A DNA stretch of 64,000 nt from Isoetes taiwanensis (taxonomy: Eukaryota > Streptophyta > Lycopodiopsida > Isoetales > Isoetaceae). The notes below the pieces were generated by a model that saw only the letters and a program-made list of their open reading frames with translations, had not been told where the DNA came from and made no database searches. The DNA is taken from the NCBI GenBank assembly GCA_021234155.1, contig JAJEKV010000041.1, positions 12,720,689-12,784,688 on the forward strand, given 5' to 3'. Shown in pieces: positions 12,747-24,054 of the stretch; positions within the stretch are counted from its first letter, which is position 1, and each line of letters starts with the position of its first letter. The translations under genes were made by a program, and so were the position numbers.

Positions 12747-13735
12747 ATGACCAGCGCCATCAATGGTACCACGATGGTGAGCAGTGGGATCCTGATGTTC
12801 CCTTTGAGCATCTCCATCCCTACTTGTTACAAGAGGTGGATCTCATTGCCAATATGGAGGCCCACCCCGATTATGCCGACTTTCTTGGGGTTCTATATCC
12901 AAGAGATGGTGCCCCCAAAGCAGCACTGCATGGCAACCCTCCTCGCCTTTACCTCCACAGATCCGTCCCTTATGCAGATGCTTGGGATGACCGATGTGTC
13001 AAGACACACTTAGGGGTATTCAAATACGTGCTAGGCATGCTCCTATTCTTCAGCTTGGACGGCAGTAGACCTATCTTCAGGTCCGCTTTGCATTGGCCAT
13101 TCTTATTGACCAATATGTGGAGTTTGACTCCACTCCATTGGAAAAAGGGAAGTTACCTATTTCTGATGATCCAGAGGAGGATGAGCGCATCAGCCATACA
13201 GATTTTGCTCGATGGAAGCAGCTCACCACCGAACCGCCGTCGTATTTAACCTGTGGTCGCAAGCTTAAGGGCGGATGCACTTCCCCAATCATTCACAATG
13301 GTCGAGTATTTGCTCCTCGATGACATTATGTGGGCATATCACGTCATCACCAACCTCCCACATGACCAAGGACCTAGTCCTGTATGAGCTCGCCGAATAT
13401 TGTCAGGATGACTTCATCGACGTCTCCCTTCCTGACTATCCTGCAGAGGTCCAATAGTTACTTAGGTTTCACCCTGAGGACCTTGCACCTGTTGAGACCT
13501 TGCTACAACTAAGGCATTTGATGCTCCAAGATCCCCCTTCTCCGCCACCGGGATGCTTTTGTTGCCATGGGACCCCACGCCCTAATATTAACGAGGTGGC
13601 CATACCAATGGAGGAAGATGAAGAGGGGGAAGAGTTGTGTGATAATAAGGACCATCCAAAGAGGATAAGGAAGAGGCCTATGCGAAAGCAGTGTACATGT
13701 AAATCTCGAAGGGAGATAGCTTAACTTCCGTGAGA
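12747..13735 (+). pseudogene. accessory ORF 1 of element C, unknown product
   Basis: A broken coding stretch of about 325 codons precedes gag. Readable parts are LLQEVDLIANMEAHPDYADF (from about 12824), then after a frameshift AILIDQYVEFDSTPLEKGKL (about 13090-13150) followed by an acidic DDPEEDERISHTDF, then YCQDDFIDVSLPDYPAEVQ (about 13398-13455), a stop, and a Pro-rich then acidic and basic tail ending at 13724. The composition looks protein-like, and the frame recovers after each break. No family was recognised. It could be a captured host fragment or an element-specific ORF. Confidence 0.45.
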
Positions 13736-14331
13736 TCCAGACGTAGGTAGCTTTTAAGAACCACCTTGCACGGTTCTTCCTTTCAGCCTCGTATTCTTTG
13801 TTAGAGCTCTCGCCTCCCCGAGGCTGAGGCATCCTTTTGGGCAATCGGGCTTTGTCGGGCTACTTAGATGACACCCTGCTTCCTCGCAAATCTCCATTCT
13901 CATGCATTTCAGAGTCGTCGACTTGGCACTTGCCGCTTTAAGCCAGACATTGCGGCTTGGATGAGCATGAAAATGCTCGCGGGCAGCACCATTAGCTACC
14001 GCTTTCCTCCCTCAGCTTGCTTCAGCCACAAGACTCACCATTAGCCCCCGATGTCGCTACATTGCCAAAATGGAGCCACCATCTCCTACGACAATGGCTC
14101 AGGATGCGGGGCCTAGCTCCTAGTCCTTCTTAGTATATATTCTATGGGTATAGCCTTTGACCTACTCAAGTATATGTAATCTTTAATTGGCATTTCCTTT
14201 AATGAGCCAACACATAATATACATACTATTTTCTTATATTTCATTGTATTGTGGAATACCATTGAATTGTCTTTCTCCAACAATGCTTATCTCTCTTCCT
14301 TAGAGTTTAGAGTATAAGAAATCGTTCAAAA

Positions 14332-14724
14332 TTGTATATTCATTCTTGCCGTCTTACAGACGATGAGCTCGAAGAAATCGAGGACAGAATAACCCACGAA
14401 TTACAAAGGGACGATCAGGTACCTCCCGACCAAGACTATGGTCAACAGTATAGGGAGTATCAGGATTGGGATGATGGTTACGAAGTAGGGGAACCCGTGG
14501 AAGAAGGAGAGCCCTATGACTCAACTAAAGGCTTGGAAATAGTCAATATCCTCCGTGAGCGCGCCTTTGAGCATCTTCGACAAACTCTTCGTCATACCTG
14601 GGATTACTGGGATATGACGACGCACGAGGCTTACGCCGATGCCAACGCCCATTTATGGCAGCTCTTTTATGCGCTAAGAGACCTTTTTAATTTACTTACC
14701 ATTAGTCCTACGTTAGACTACTAG
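14332..14724 (+). CDS. accessory ORF 2 of element C, acidic 130-aa protein
   Basis: This is an open frame of 130 codons, one of the few unbroken ones in the window. The N-terminal half is very acidic (DDELEEIEDRITHELQRDDQ, then EVGEPVEEGEPYD); the C-terminal half is helical and aromatic (HTWDYWDMTTHEAYADANAH). It has no signal peptide or membrane segment. It lies between accessory ORF 1 and gag of element C. The ATG at 14332 is the first in frame, but the true N-terminus could be spliced or earlier. No family is recognised and no function is assigned. Confidence 0.45.
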   Translation: MYIHSCRLTDDELEEIEDRITHELQRDDQVPPDQDYGQQYREYQDWDDGYEVGEPVEEGEPYDSTKGLEIVNILRERAFEHLRQTLRHTWDYWDMTTHEAYADANAHLWQLFYALRDLFNLLTISPTLDY

Positions 14725-15051
14725 TACGTTATCATCCAGGCATGGGCTCGCTACAAGGTAGTCAGGGCAGTACGGGAGAGCATCCGTTACTCTATCCTGT
14801 ACCCTTTTGCACAACCCTAGGCCTGATTTCTTCAGTTTTGCGGTTGTTATGGCTAAGTGTGAGTTGGTTGCCATTTGTGTTGTACAACTTTAAGTTTTTG
14901 TAACTACCTCCAATGTAACTACCACCTTGACTTATAATAAAGATCTTTTCTTCAATTCTCTTGTACTGTCTTTATTATTGTTTCCTAGCACTACCTAAAA
15001 TGATCTTCTTCGTGACACTTTGTATCACAATAATTCTCCTTATACCTTCTT

Positions 15052-16250
15052 ATGGTCAATATAGAAGGCGCCCGTAGCGCCTCATGGCAGACACCCTCGA
15101 ATGCTAGCACATTAATACCTGAGCAAGAACTCATGTTGATGAAGCGGCAGCTAGTAGAGCTCCAAGCTTATGTGTTAAATGCCAACCCACCACAACATAT
15201 GCAGGAGGACGGACCGGAGTTACCTCCGTTACCACCAAGTCCACCACCACAAGCAGCCCACCGCGACTAAACAGGCCCCAGACTTCCACAAAGGAGGCAC
15301 CGCTGCAAACGCCGTCGGTTCCTCTACGAGAGTGCCACATCCTCACAATCAGCCACTTCTGCGTCTTCAGAGTCATCTTTATCATCCGGGTGACCATGCA
15401 AAGCGCTGACAAGGAATACCGTGAAGATTCGTTGATACGCCCATAACCAAAAGATATGGAAAAAATAGGAAATTGGCCCAGTTTGATGGGAAATCTAGAG
15501 GGGTTGAATGCGAGTCCTGGTTGGACGAGATGAAGGAGTTTGGGAAATCCTATGGCATGACGGAGAAAGATACAGAAAAAGTTGCCACCACAAACCTTAC
15601 AGAGCCGCCAGATTTGGTGGAAGGGCTATGCCAGAGCCAAGCATCCGACGTAAGGCGATGCAAGTTCAAAAGTTTGCCAAAGCTTTTAAGTCGCATTATG
15701 TGCCTCGTCTTTCACAAATGCCAAATGATTCGTGACTTTTACGTATTAGAGCAGAAGGGTATATCAAGACAGCTCTACACGTATGAATTCATGCGCTTGA
15801 GGCTCAGATGTTCCGGTGAATGAACGAAGAAGAGGGGCTGGAGGGCTATATTGAAGGGTTGGCCCCTCAATTAAACGAATGGTTAAGGCCATAGACCAAG
15901 TCACAGTCAGGTGAGGCTAAGGCATTGAGCCTTGAAGAGGAAACACCAAGAAACCAGCATCAACGCCCCGCCTCTTACTCCCCAACCACGCCCGACACAC
16001 ACCTTTACAAGCCCCGGCCACCAAGTCCTGGCCCTCGCCAGAACTCTTACTACCGCCAGAAAAGAAAGTCACCTTCAAAGATGCCCGACAAACCGAACAA
16101 TGCCTGTAAGGAAGTTCCGAACCTCTTATAGTCTATTCCCAAATAGGCTCGAGAGTAGCTCCGCAGACAAGGCATGTTATAGGTGTATGCGCCTGTGCAC
16201 TTCATGCACTGCCCTTATGTCACACAGATCGCCTACCGGGCCATGGCCGA
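15052..16250 (+). pseudogene. gag: gag of element C
   Basis: The N-terminal block (15052-15270) has a heptad-like EQELMLMKRQLVELQAYVL and a Pro-rich tail. The body begins about 15465 with FDGKSRGVECESWLDEMKEF, the pattern seen at the start of chromovirus capsid domains, and is open to 15823. A basic Pro-rich linker follows. A degenerate zinc knuckle (CYRC, then V-H-F-M-H-C after a one-base shift) lies at about 16168-16212. Frameshifts near 15270, 15460 and 15823 break it. Confidence 0.75.
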
Positions 16251-16379
16251 CCTCGATTAGGGACGATCTCGAGTCTACACCACTGCCGAGGAGGAGGCTC
16301 CCCGAGTATATTCACTTGTAAGGCCCCATATCCTTGCAGCCATAGAAACCGCAATGCCGAAAGTTAGTCTCCGTTATTT

Positions 16380-16680
16380 CCACCATAGACCAAGTAGACA
16401 AGAAGCCTTTCATAATTTTTATGGATACGGAAGTACACATAATTTTGCTTCTCCTAGAATGGCCCGTATTGCAGCCTGAGACGCTGATTAGCCGCTGGTA
16501 AAATCGCATGTGTACCGCTAGGTGCACCAGCTTGCATTGGGTGCCGAAGTTAATGGATATTGGCAAATATGATCCGATTGTTGGTATGGAATTTTTGGCA
16601 TCCGCAGGCCAATATAGATCGGCGAGAAACGAGAGGTTACCTTCAACGCAGCTAATGGAGCCCGCATAACCGTAAAAGGT
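16380..16680 (+). pseudogene. protease of element C
   Basis: KPFIIFMDTEVHIILL at about 16402-16450 fits the active-site strand of retroviral aspartic protease (normally DTG or DSA followed by T-H); here the third residue is Glu. Downstream, DIGKYDPIVGMEFLASAGQ (about 16555-16610) fits the conserved ILGMDFL strand. Stops interrupt the frame, so the enzyme is dead as read. Confidence 0.65.
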
Positions 16681-17039
16681 GATCCCTTAAACCCCATTAT
16701 GCGCCTATGTCCATCGTGCGCTTAAATACGGCCATACGCAAGGATAAACTACTTTAAGGCCATCGACTTGAATCCATTGAGTCGGATGCTAAAATGTATA
16801 AAGTAGTTGATGCGCTGCCGCATAACATTGCTAATCTTCTCGTGGAATTTACCAATCTCTTTCCGCACGAGATCCGATCCAAACTTCCTCCATTCTGAGG
16901 GGTAGAATGTGAGATAGCTTTTGGAGCCGTGTACTAAGCCTACCAAGAAGGGCCTCAGACCGTATGAGTCCCCCCCCAATTGGCGAGCTTAAAAAGCAAC
17001 TTCAGAGTTACTAAACCTAGGCTTCATTCGCCTAGTGTT

Positions 17040-18195
17040 TTGCCTTTTTACCCCTATCCTTTTTGTTAAGAAGAAGGATGGCTCCTTGAGGATGTGTATC
17101 GATTATCGGCAGCTCAACAAGCATACGATCAAGAATCGCTATGCTTTGCCTAGAGCGCAGACGATCTTATGGACCAGCTTGTAAGGGGCAAGTACTTCTC
17201 AAAGATTGACTTACGCCCCGATATATCACCAAATAAGAATTAAAAGAGGAGGACATCCATAAGTCTGCTTTTCGCACTAGATATGGGCATTATGAGTTTA
17301 CCGCTATGCCTTTTGGATTAACTAATGCCCCCGCAACTTTTATGCGATTAATGAATGATGTCTTCCACAATACTTGGATGATTTTGTTGTTATTTTCTTT
17401 GACGACATTCTCATCTATAGTAAGACCCCGAGGAGCATGAGAAACATCTTCGGGTTGGCCCTACAAAGCTAAGACGCCACCAGCTTTGCCAAGTTCTCTA
17501 AGTGCAAGTTTGCCAATCAAGGTGGACTATTTGGGACATGTCATTTCAGCAGAGGGAATTGCTACAGATCCAAATAAAATAGAGGCAAAGTGAAGGATTG
17601 GCCCATTCCGTAATGTTTCAGAGGTCCGAAGTTTTTTGGGATTGGCAGGATACTACCGGAAATTTGTTAAGGATTTTGCAAAGATTGCAGCACCTCTTAC
17701 CGATCTTACTAAGCATGAGAAAGTGAAGGATTGATTGAGCATTGGAAAGCAAAGGTCCGTGAAAGTTTTCAGAAACTTAAGGATGCCTTGACATCCGCAT
17801 CTGGGCCTCACATTGCCGCACCTCCCGAGAAGGATAAGCTAGTAGCAATGGATGCCAAGAAGATTGCTACCGGGTGGAGTCCTAATGCAGAGGGGAGGGT
17901 TATTGCCTATGATTCAAAGAAAATGAATGAGACTCAACAACGATACCCTACCCATGATCGAGCTGTTGGCCGTTGTCCGCCAGCTCACAGATATGGAGAC
18001 ACTACCTTCTTGGTAGAAGATTTCAGCTCGATACTGGATCATCGAAGTCTCCGATATCTATCAACCCAAATGATCTCAACCTCCGGCCAAAGGAGATGGA
18101 TGGAATTTTTTTTAGAAGAGTACGATTTTGAGATTATGTATAAGCCCCGGAAACACAATGTGGTTGGGATGCATTGTCACGCCATCCCTTGGTAA
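17040..18195 (+). pseudogene. pol: reverse transcriptase and RNase H of element C
   Basis: Recognisable RT blocks are [20 protein letters not shown] (about 17071-17130), YFSKIDL, then [20 protein letters not shown] (about 17267-17330) and the DD box region near 17385-17410 in a shifted frame. The RNase H-like tail is open from 17731 to 18195: EGRVIAYDSKKMNETQQRYP, DHRSLRYLSTQ, then RWMEFFLEEYDFEIMYKPRK. Several frameshifts and one in-frame deletion are present. The motif set is standard for chromoviruses. Confidence 0.85.
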
Positions 18196-18219
18196 CACGA
18201 ACCCATAACGCTGATTTCC

Positions 18220-19690
18220 ACACTCACCAGTGAGTTCGAAAAACAAATAGAGCAGACTTTGGCCACGGATCCGTGAGTTCCGCGAGGTGTGGGATAGTTT
18301 GGCTAACGAGGCACGCATTTATAAAGAACGTGAAGCTTTCCGTTCGTATAAGAAAGAGGGCAATTTGTTATATCACAAAGATAAGTTGTGTATACCTGAG
18401 ACTTCAGGAGTACGTAAGCTAATTCTCAACGATACACACAATAGCCCCATAGCTGGACATGCAGGTTTCATGAAAACCTACTTTAAGATCCGCTCCAGTT
18501 ATTTTTGGCCTTCTATGAAGAAGGACATTGCCGTATATTAAGCGCTTTCGTGTGTCAACAAACCAAGGCTGAGCAACTAAGGATTCCAGGAGAGTTGCAA
18601 CCCCTAGATGTGCCCAATGCCAAATGGGAATTGATAACCATGGATTTCATTGTGGGCCTTCCGTGTACTCTCCGTGGATATGATGCATTGATGGTAGAGG
18701 TCGACAAATTGTCGAAAATGGCTCATTTCTTGCCATGTCGCACCATGGATACAACCTTTGATACCGCTTTGTCGCTTACAAAGGAGATCTTCGATTGCAT
18801 GGGATGCCACGAAGTTATCGTGATCCCACAGGATCCCAAATTCGTAAGTGCATTCTCGAAAGATTTCTTTGCCACCATCCAAACCAAGCTTGCTATGAGT
18901 ACGGCATATCATCCTCCTCGACGGATGGTCGATAGAGCCGCATCAATCGCATTATAGAGGATATGCTACGGGTTATGTGGAGTAAGCAATCACAATGGGC
19001 TGACTATATTTATTTGGTCGAATTTGCCTATAATAGCATGAAACAGAGTCTTCCGCAATGTCTCCCTTCATGATAAATTATGGTTATTAATGCCTTACCC
19101 GCATACATGGCATAATCCCGCTTTCTAAGGTGGAGGTTTCTCAACAACTCCTTCGCAAATGCAAGCTTTGGTTGAAGAAGTTCGTGGGTACTTATTGGTC
19201 AGGCGCAAATGTCCGAAGAGTGTCGCAGATAAGCACGTAACCCCACGAGTCTTCCGTGTGGGTGAATCAGTTTTGGCTCAAGATCAAGGTAAAACAAGCC
19301 AAACTTAAGATTGGTAATCGCAGAAGAAGCCGGCACCCGATGGACCGGGCCGCTCAAGATCATTGACGTGTTGGAGAACAGGCATATCGCTTGGATTTGC
19401 CACCCCCCGCTTGAAGATCCACAAGGTTTTTCACGCGGAGTCTTCAAACAACATACCCCGATCCGCAGGGAGATCTTGGATACACCCACCCTCCTTGAAA
19501 TGACAGAAGAGCATCTAGATATAGTGCCCGAAGCTCTTCTTGATCGAGCCTACAAGCAAACCAGAAGGACTCAAATATTGCAATACTTGGTTAAGTGGAA
19601 ACACTTGCCGCTTGAGGATGCTACGGGGTGATGAAGATAGACCTTGAGAAGCACTATCCCGACTTCATGCGGGAATCTCGTGGTCAAGAT
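18220..19690 (+). pseudogene. pol: integrase of element C with C-terminal chromodomain
   Basis: The zinc-binding N-terminus includes HNSPIAGHAGFMKTYFKIRS (from about 18441). The first catalytic Asp is in ELITMDFIVGLP (about 18630). The second is in PQDPKFVSAF, where SDRD is usual. The place of the catalytic Glu (about 18920-18940) reads a stop, so the enzyme is inactive. At 19557-19665, ILQYLVKWKHLPLEDAT followed by DLEKHYPDF after a frameshift is a chromodomain of the kind that steers chromovirus integration to marked chromatin. Stops also lie at about 18540 and 18955. Confidence 0.85.
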
Positions 19691-20351
19691 TATCAACGAT
19701 GCTATCAACCCCACACCCGGCGTAAGCTTGAAGGCTTGATTCGGCCGAGAATCATGCAGAGAGGGGTAGATGCATCGTGGTGTATTGTCAATGTGGGCAT
19801 GACCGCCATTGCTTGCTTGCAAAGCATGTAGTGATAGCCCACGCCCATTCTGGCTATAATGGGAACTTGGCCATTCCTTACGCCGCAATGAATTGCGAAC
19901 CATAGGCATGATAGGTTCCCTTGTAGATAGATCTTTTTTCTTTTATTTATTATAGGGGGTGGTCCCCTCAACCACAACCCATTTATATTATCTATATATA
20001 CTAATGTATTGACATGTGCAGGCCAGTGAGCAGTACGTCACCTGCCCATGTATAGAGGGTTGCTGATGGCCCGACTTCTCCAGTTTTATTTTGCCTACGT
20101 GTGTTACCTTTTTGTCACTGTGATATTTGATATCGGACTTCGGTCCTTAAACCTTCTTATGATAAGTATGTGAAATGTACCTTGGTGCTTAAACTATTTG
20201 ATGCTTTAAGTTTCAATGTTATTACCTTCGGAAATAAGGGATCACCTTCCTTTTTCACGTATACTTTCTTCTATTGCAATTCCTTGATTAATTGTCACTT
20301 GTTTAACTAACCCTAATGCTGAGGACAGCATTATTTCTAAGGAGGGGAGAA
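19691..20351 (+). other. 3' untranslated region and polypurine tract of C
   Basis: Non-coding stretch between the chromodomain and the LTR. The block around 19850-19975 (GGCTATAATGGGAACTTGGC, then GGGGGTGGTCCC) is also found at 59980-60105. A purine run, AAGGAGGGGAGAA, ends at 20351, directly before the LTR start TGTGACG, which fits a polypurine tract. Confidence 0.75.
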
Positions 20352-21921
20352 TGTGACGTTCCAAGTATTTATATGGTATACGTATAAATATACTGACACG
20401 TCACGCAGTAAAGATACGCCACCATGAGGTATTTTAACCTAGGGGGTTGACCTAAAAGGGATTAATTAGCTATGCTAAATTAGTTATTAAGGGATAATGC
20501 CCTATAATTAGGGAAGTATTGTCAAATTAACTCAATTAAGTTAATTGATTACTTAGGAAGGTGCCACCTAGCCAAATTCGATTGGCCAGCATGAGAATGC
20601 TAACTTGAGCCATCAAAGTGGATCACTACCCCCATTTGACCCCAGAATCGAACCAGGAGGAGCAACTGCTGAGCGCCTAAGTTTGCTAAGCACCCAAGTT
20701 CTTGGAAGATGGAGGCACCCCATGATAATGGATCCAGTCGAAACTCGGGTGAGTAGATAGTCTAGTTTGATATCTCTAGGGCTAGCACTTCAGTCAGTCT
20801 TCTCTGAGTCTTCTCTGGTTGTCCTTGCTTAGGATTAACCCTTCTTTGATATTTAGGATTACATTTCAATTATGGATTATGTTTTGTTATGAATGGATGG
20901 ATGAATCTATGAAAGTATCTCTGTTAGCCCTCCGTAAAGCAGGGGTTAGAGGGGGGTAGAGACCTCAGTGCCTTATGCTCTTAGTATGCTCCTAGTAGCT
21001 CCTTTAATTCCCAATTTTTATGCGATGTGCACAAGAGACCTCTGAGCCGCGGATGCTATGGAATTGTTCAAAGACTGAGAAGGGACGCAATGGTGAAGTG
21101 GGGTGGGGTCTTGCACCTAACATACAAGGCTCCCCGGGACTCCTACAAAGGGCTAGGCCCGATAGCCTGGCCACGAGGGCTGGGTATGGGTCCGACACTC
21201 CCTGGTGCAGAGGTGTGACCCGTATGGGGCACCCCCAGACTTTGTGTAGATTTAGGGGAGTAAGCCTGCATGGATGCTGGGGTCGCCGATGCGCACGTAT
21301 TCTCTAGCTCACCCATGGAACCACCGCGATCCCGGACAGGACGCCCCGACCTGCCTCATCGATGTGTCTTCATGAAACCCGAGTAGGCTCGGCGGTGGTA
21401 CCTTGAGTCTGCAAGGCCTCCCAAGGCTATAGTGATGCCATAGCATGATTCGACTCATCCGCAGTGTGCACAGAGGGGCGATGGAGTGGACAACCCTAGC
21501 CAATGTTCTATGCCAGCCAACGCCATGCCAAGATCTCGGCCCGGCCGATCCCTTGAGACCCAGCCGCGGGCCGATCCTCACCGAGTCCGAGCCGGGTAGA
21601 ACCATGGGTTTGGGGTGTTTTCTAGTATTAAATGTATCTTCTCTCATATTATCGGGCTGATGGATGTGCCACCCTTCGTGGTGGTATTTATGATATGATT
21701 ATGATGTATGCTAACCTTGTATTCACGCCCTGGTCCGCCGTACATAGGAGCCCCATTGAAGGCGTAATGAATGACCCCTCCGTGGTCCTTCACGAGCATC
21801 TTTCCATAGATGGCCCGAAGTTAGACTGAGGGCCCCCGCCATGGCGAGAAGGTTGGCATGGGAGGGGAAAGTCCCCCTCGCATGTATACGCCAAGTGCCT
21901 ATATGTTCCGGGAGCATCACA
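20352..21921 (+). repeat. 3' LTR of element C
   Basis: The LTR starts TGTGACGTTCC and ends GAGCATCACA, 1570 bases. The last 447 bases align with the truncated 5' LTR at 10124-10562. The start matches that of the minus-strand LTR ending at 25678. Near the start it has TATA-like runs (GTATTTATATGG, CGTATAAATA). Directly after the CA end the sequence jumps into the middle of another LTR type. Confidence 0.85.
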
Positions 21922-22478
21922 CGCCCTTCCTACTCCATCTGGACTAGGGAGGGCAATACGTAGTAGCCTCGCTTGGTGATACCAAGAGGTTACGCCTCCC
22001 GACACAGCCACGACAGTCTGATTTAGTCCATCTGCATAGTATGCACAGGAGGGACGAATGGAGTGGTCAACTCTAGCCATTGCCTATTGTCAGCCCACTG
22101 ATTGTTATATCTCGGTCTCTTCTATCTTGAGACCCCAAAACGTCACCTACTCCATCCCCACAAGTCTGAGCCTGGGTAGGAGCTCATGTGATGGATGATG
22201 TATTGATATCTATGATGGATCTATTGATGGATGGATAGCACTACCCTTTGAGGTAGTTGATCGTATTGTATTGCATTGCCAGTGTTGATGTTATATTTAT
22301 GCTTCCGCTGTTATAGGAGCCGATAAGGGACAAATGTGCAAGACACCTTTGTGTTCCCTTCTCGCATCCCGGCCATCCCCAGAAATGGAGCAGACGGAGA
22401 ACCCATCCAGCAGATGATGCTGGATGGGGGGTTTCCCATGAGGTATATGACGGGGCGTCGTATAATTTGTGGAGAGCG
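21922..22478 (+). repeat. LTR fragment of D-type family, plus strand
   Basis: This segment matches, on the opposite strand, the inner and 3' part of the LTR at 24055-25678: shared pieces are GGTGATACCAAGAG, CATCTGCATAGTATGCACA, GCCTGGGTAGGAGCTC and GTGCAAGACACC. Its 5' part is missing where C ends, which fits insertion of C into this LTR. The approximate end is a GAGAGCGTCA near 22478. Confidence 0.7.
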
Positions 22479-22489
22479 TCAAAAGACCT

Positions 22490-22558
22490 AAGATAAGTTG
22501 CTAGATAACATTCTAACTTAGCGGAAGATAAGTTGCTAGATAGCATTCTAACTTAGCG
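22490..22558. repeat. 35-bp tandem duplication
   Basis: Two adjacent units beginning AAGATAAGTTGCTAGATA and ending AACTTAGCG, differing at about two bases. Confidence 0.85.
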
Positions 22559-24040
22559 AAAAACCTAATTTGCAATTTATTTTGGGCCTAAACTATTGTT
22601 TAACTACTCAAATTTGCATGAAGTCACACAATATACACATTTGGCCTCTCCGGACAAATAAAAGAGACCCTTTTTCATGGTTTGAGTGACTTACCTACTT
22701 TGACGCCCCTACAACCACTTTTAAGTTGGTTTAACTTCTTAGATAGCATCCCAACCTGTCAGGAAGTCTATTTTATAATTTATTTTACCCAAAACTAAAC
22801 TCTAACTACTTCGGAAGTACATGAAATTCACGCATAGTGTGAATTTGGCCTTTGCAAAAGTGTCGGAGACCCTTTTTCCGCGATCTAAGTGACTTCCTAA
22901 CACTTTCGCTCTAGACTTAAGCTTTTAACATGCTACAATATGTTAATTAGCATGATACCATGCATCTCAGCCTATCTACTAACTTATTCCAACCCAAAAG
23001 GACTTCTAAAACTCTCAAAATTGGTCTGACATCCTATCTGTTAACTTATTTCAACTAAAATAGGCTCTCGGACCCTCCAAACTGATTGAGACCTTTATTT
23101 TATTACTTAAGCATACTGCCAAAAGGTTAGATGTTACAAAATCTAATTTAGCATAGTTAGAATATATCATTAGTACAATACAATTATAACTAGGTCAAAA
23201 TTACAATTTACAACTACTAGTTACTACTGAGATAAACTACTATGCTAACTAACACAACTTACAAGTTTCAATTGAAAAAATTATAATTTGAAAACTTAGC
23301 GCCCTACAATTTATAATTAGGGCAATTACAATTATAACCACCATAACTATACAATGGGTCAATTTACAACTCATAATTAATATAGCTTACTGTTATTATA
23401 TTTTATCCCTAAATGCTTAATATTCTTTGAATCTCTTAGTTGAACTCCTCTCTTGGGCCATCACCGTTATTCTACTTACATGAATGCCGCAAGGTTCGCT
23501 TCTCCAAAAGGTTGAGTGGGTTCGGCCTTAGATGCTTCTTTGACAAGATTTAAAAGATTATTTGGGTGGCCTTAAGATCGGTCTTGTAATTCTAACTCTC
23601 ACCTGCGCATCGTTCTCTTGATTGAGAGGTTTGTACACTGCTGAAAATACCAAATCTCCCAATAAGCTCAGCTATGTTTTGAGTTGTGGCCGTGATTAAA
23701 TCTTTTTAGTGACTCGGGTTGAGAAGGTGGCTTCTTGAGTCTCGATCTAACCTCCCGTCTTTAACGAATTTGGGGAATGGTCTTGTCAAATTTTGACCTG
23801 TAAAATGGGGCTCATGAACAACTTGAACTCAAAATTACTAGAAGGTTTCTTTTGACTCTACCTTCAAAATTAGCTTACTTTAACAACTAGATCTACTTGC
23901 TAACTACCTTCTAACGGTGAGGGAAAAAATTTCTCCTACATTCTAAGGTTCATATTTGGGATTTACTCCCAAATATCCTACTAGGCTAGTTAGCTACTTA
24001 GGGCAATGGCCAATGCTTGATCTTGGTCAACCAACATCAT

Positions 24041-24053
24041 TGCTCTGATACCA
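24041..24053 (-). promoter_or_regulatory. primer binding site of element D
   Basis: On the minus strand the sequence reads TGGTATCAGAGCA, one base after an LTR ending CATCACA. This is the initiator tRNA-Met primer site used by many plant LTR elements. Confidence 0.85.
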
Positions 24054-24054
24054 T

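Larger units (their letters stand above)
10124..21921 (+). mobile_element. Ty3/gypsy chromovirus element C (5' LTR split by A)
   Basis: This is a second gypsy element in the same orientation: truncated 5' LTR, Met-tRNA type primer site, long leader with accessory ORFs, gag, protease, RT/RNase H, integrase with a chromodomain, purine tract and complete 3' LTR. The chromodomain places it among chromoviruses. It is heavily decayed. It ends within an older LTR fragment (21922-22478), so it probably inserted there and was later hit by A. Confidence 0.9.
22479..24054 (-). other. leader of minus-strand element D, non-coding
   Basis: AT-rich sequence between the two facing LTRs. On the minus strand it follows the primer site of D and so should be the leader of that element. 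No coding region is seen. It contains a 35-bp exact-type tandem duplication (22490-22558) and a looser tandem repeat of about 190 bases (about 22535-22730 and 22731-22925, both with GAGACCCTTTTT and AGTGACTT). Confidence 0.6.

Noticed and set aside
20640-20665. AGAATCGAACC resembling a tRNA B box on the minus strand
   Set aside because: No A box or cloverleaf could be fitted, and it lies in an LTR.
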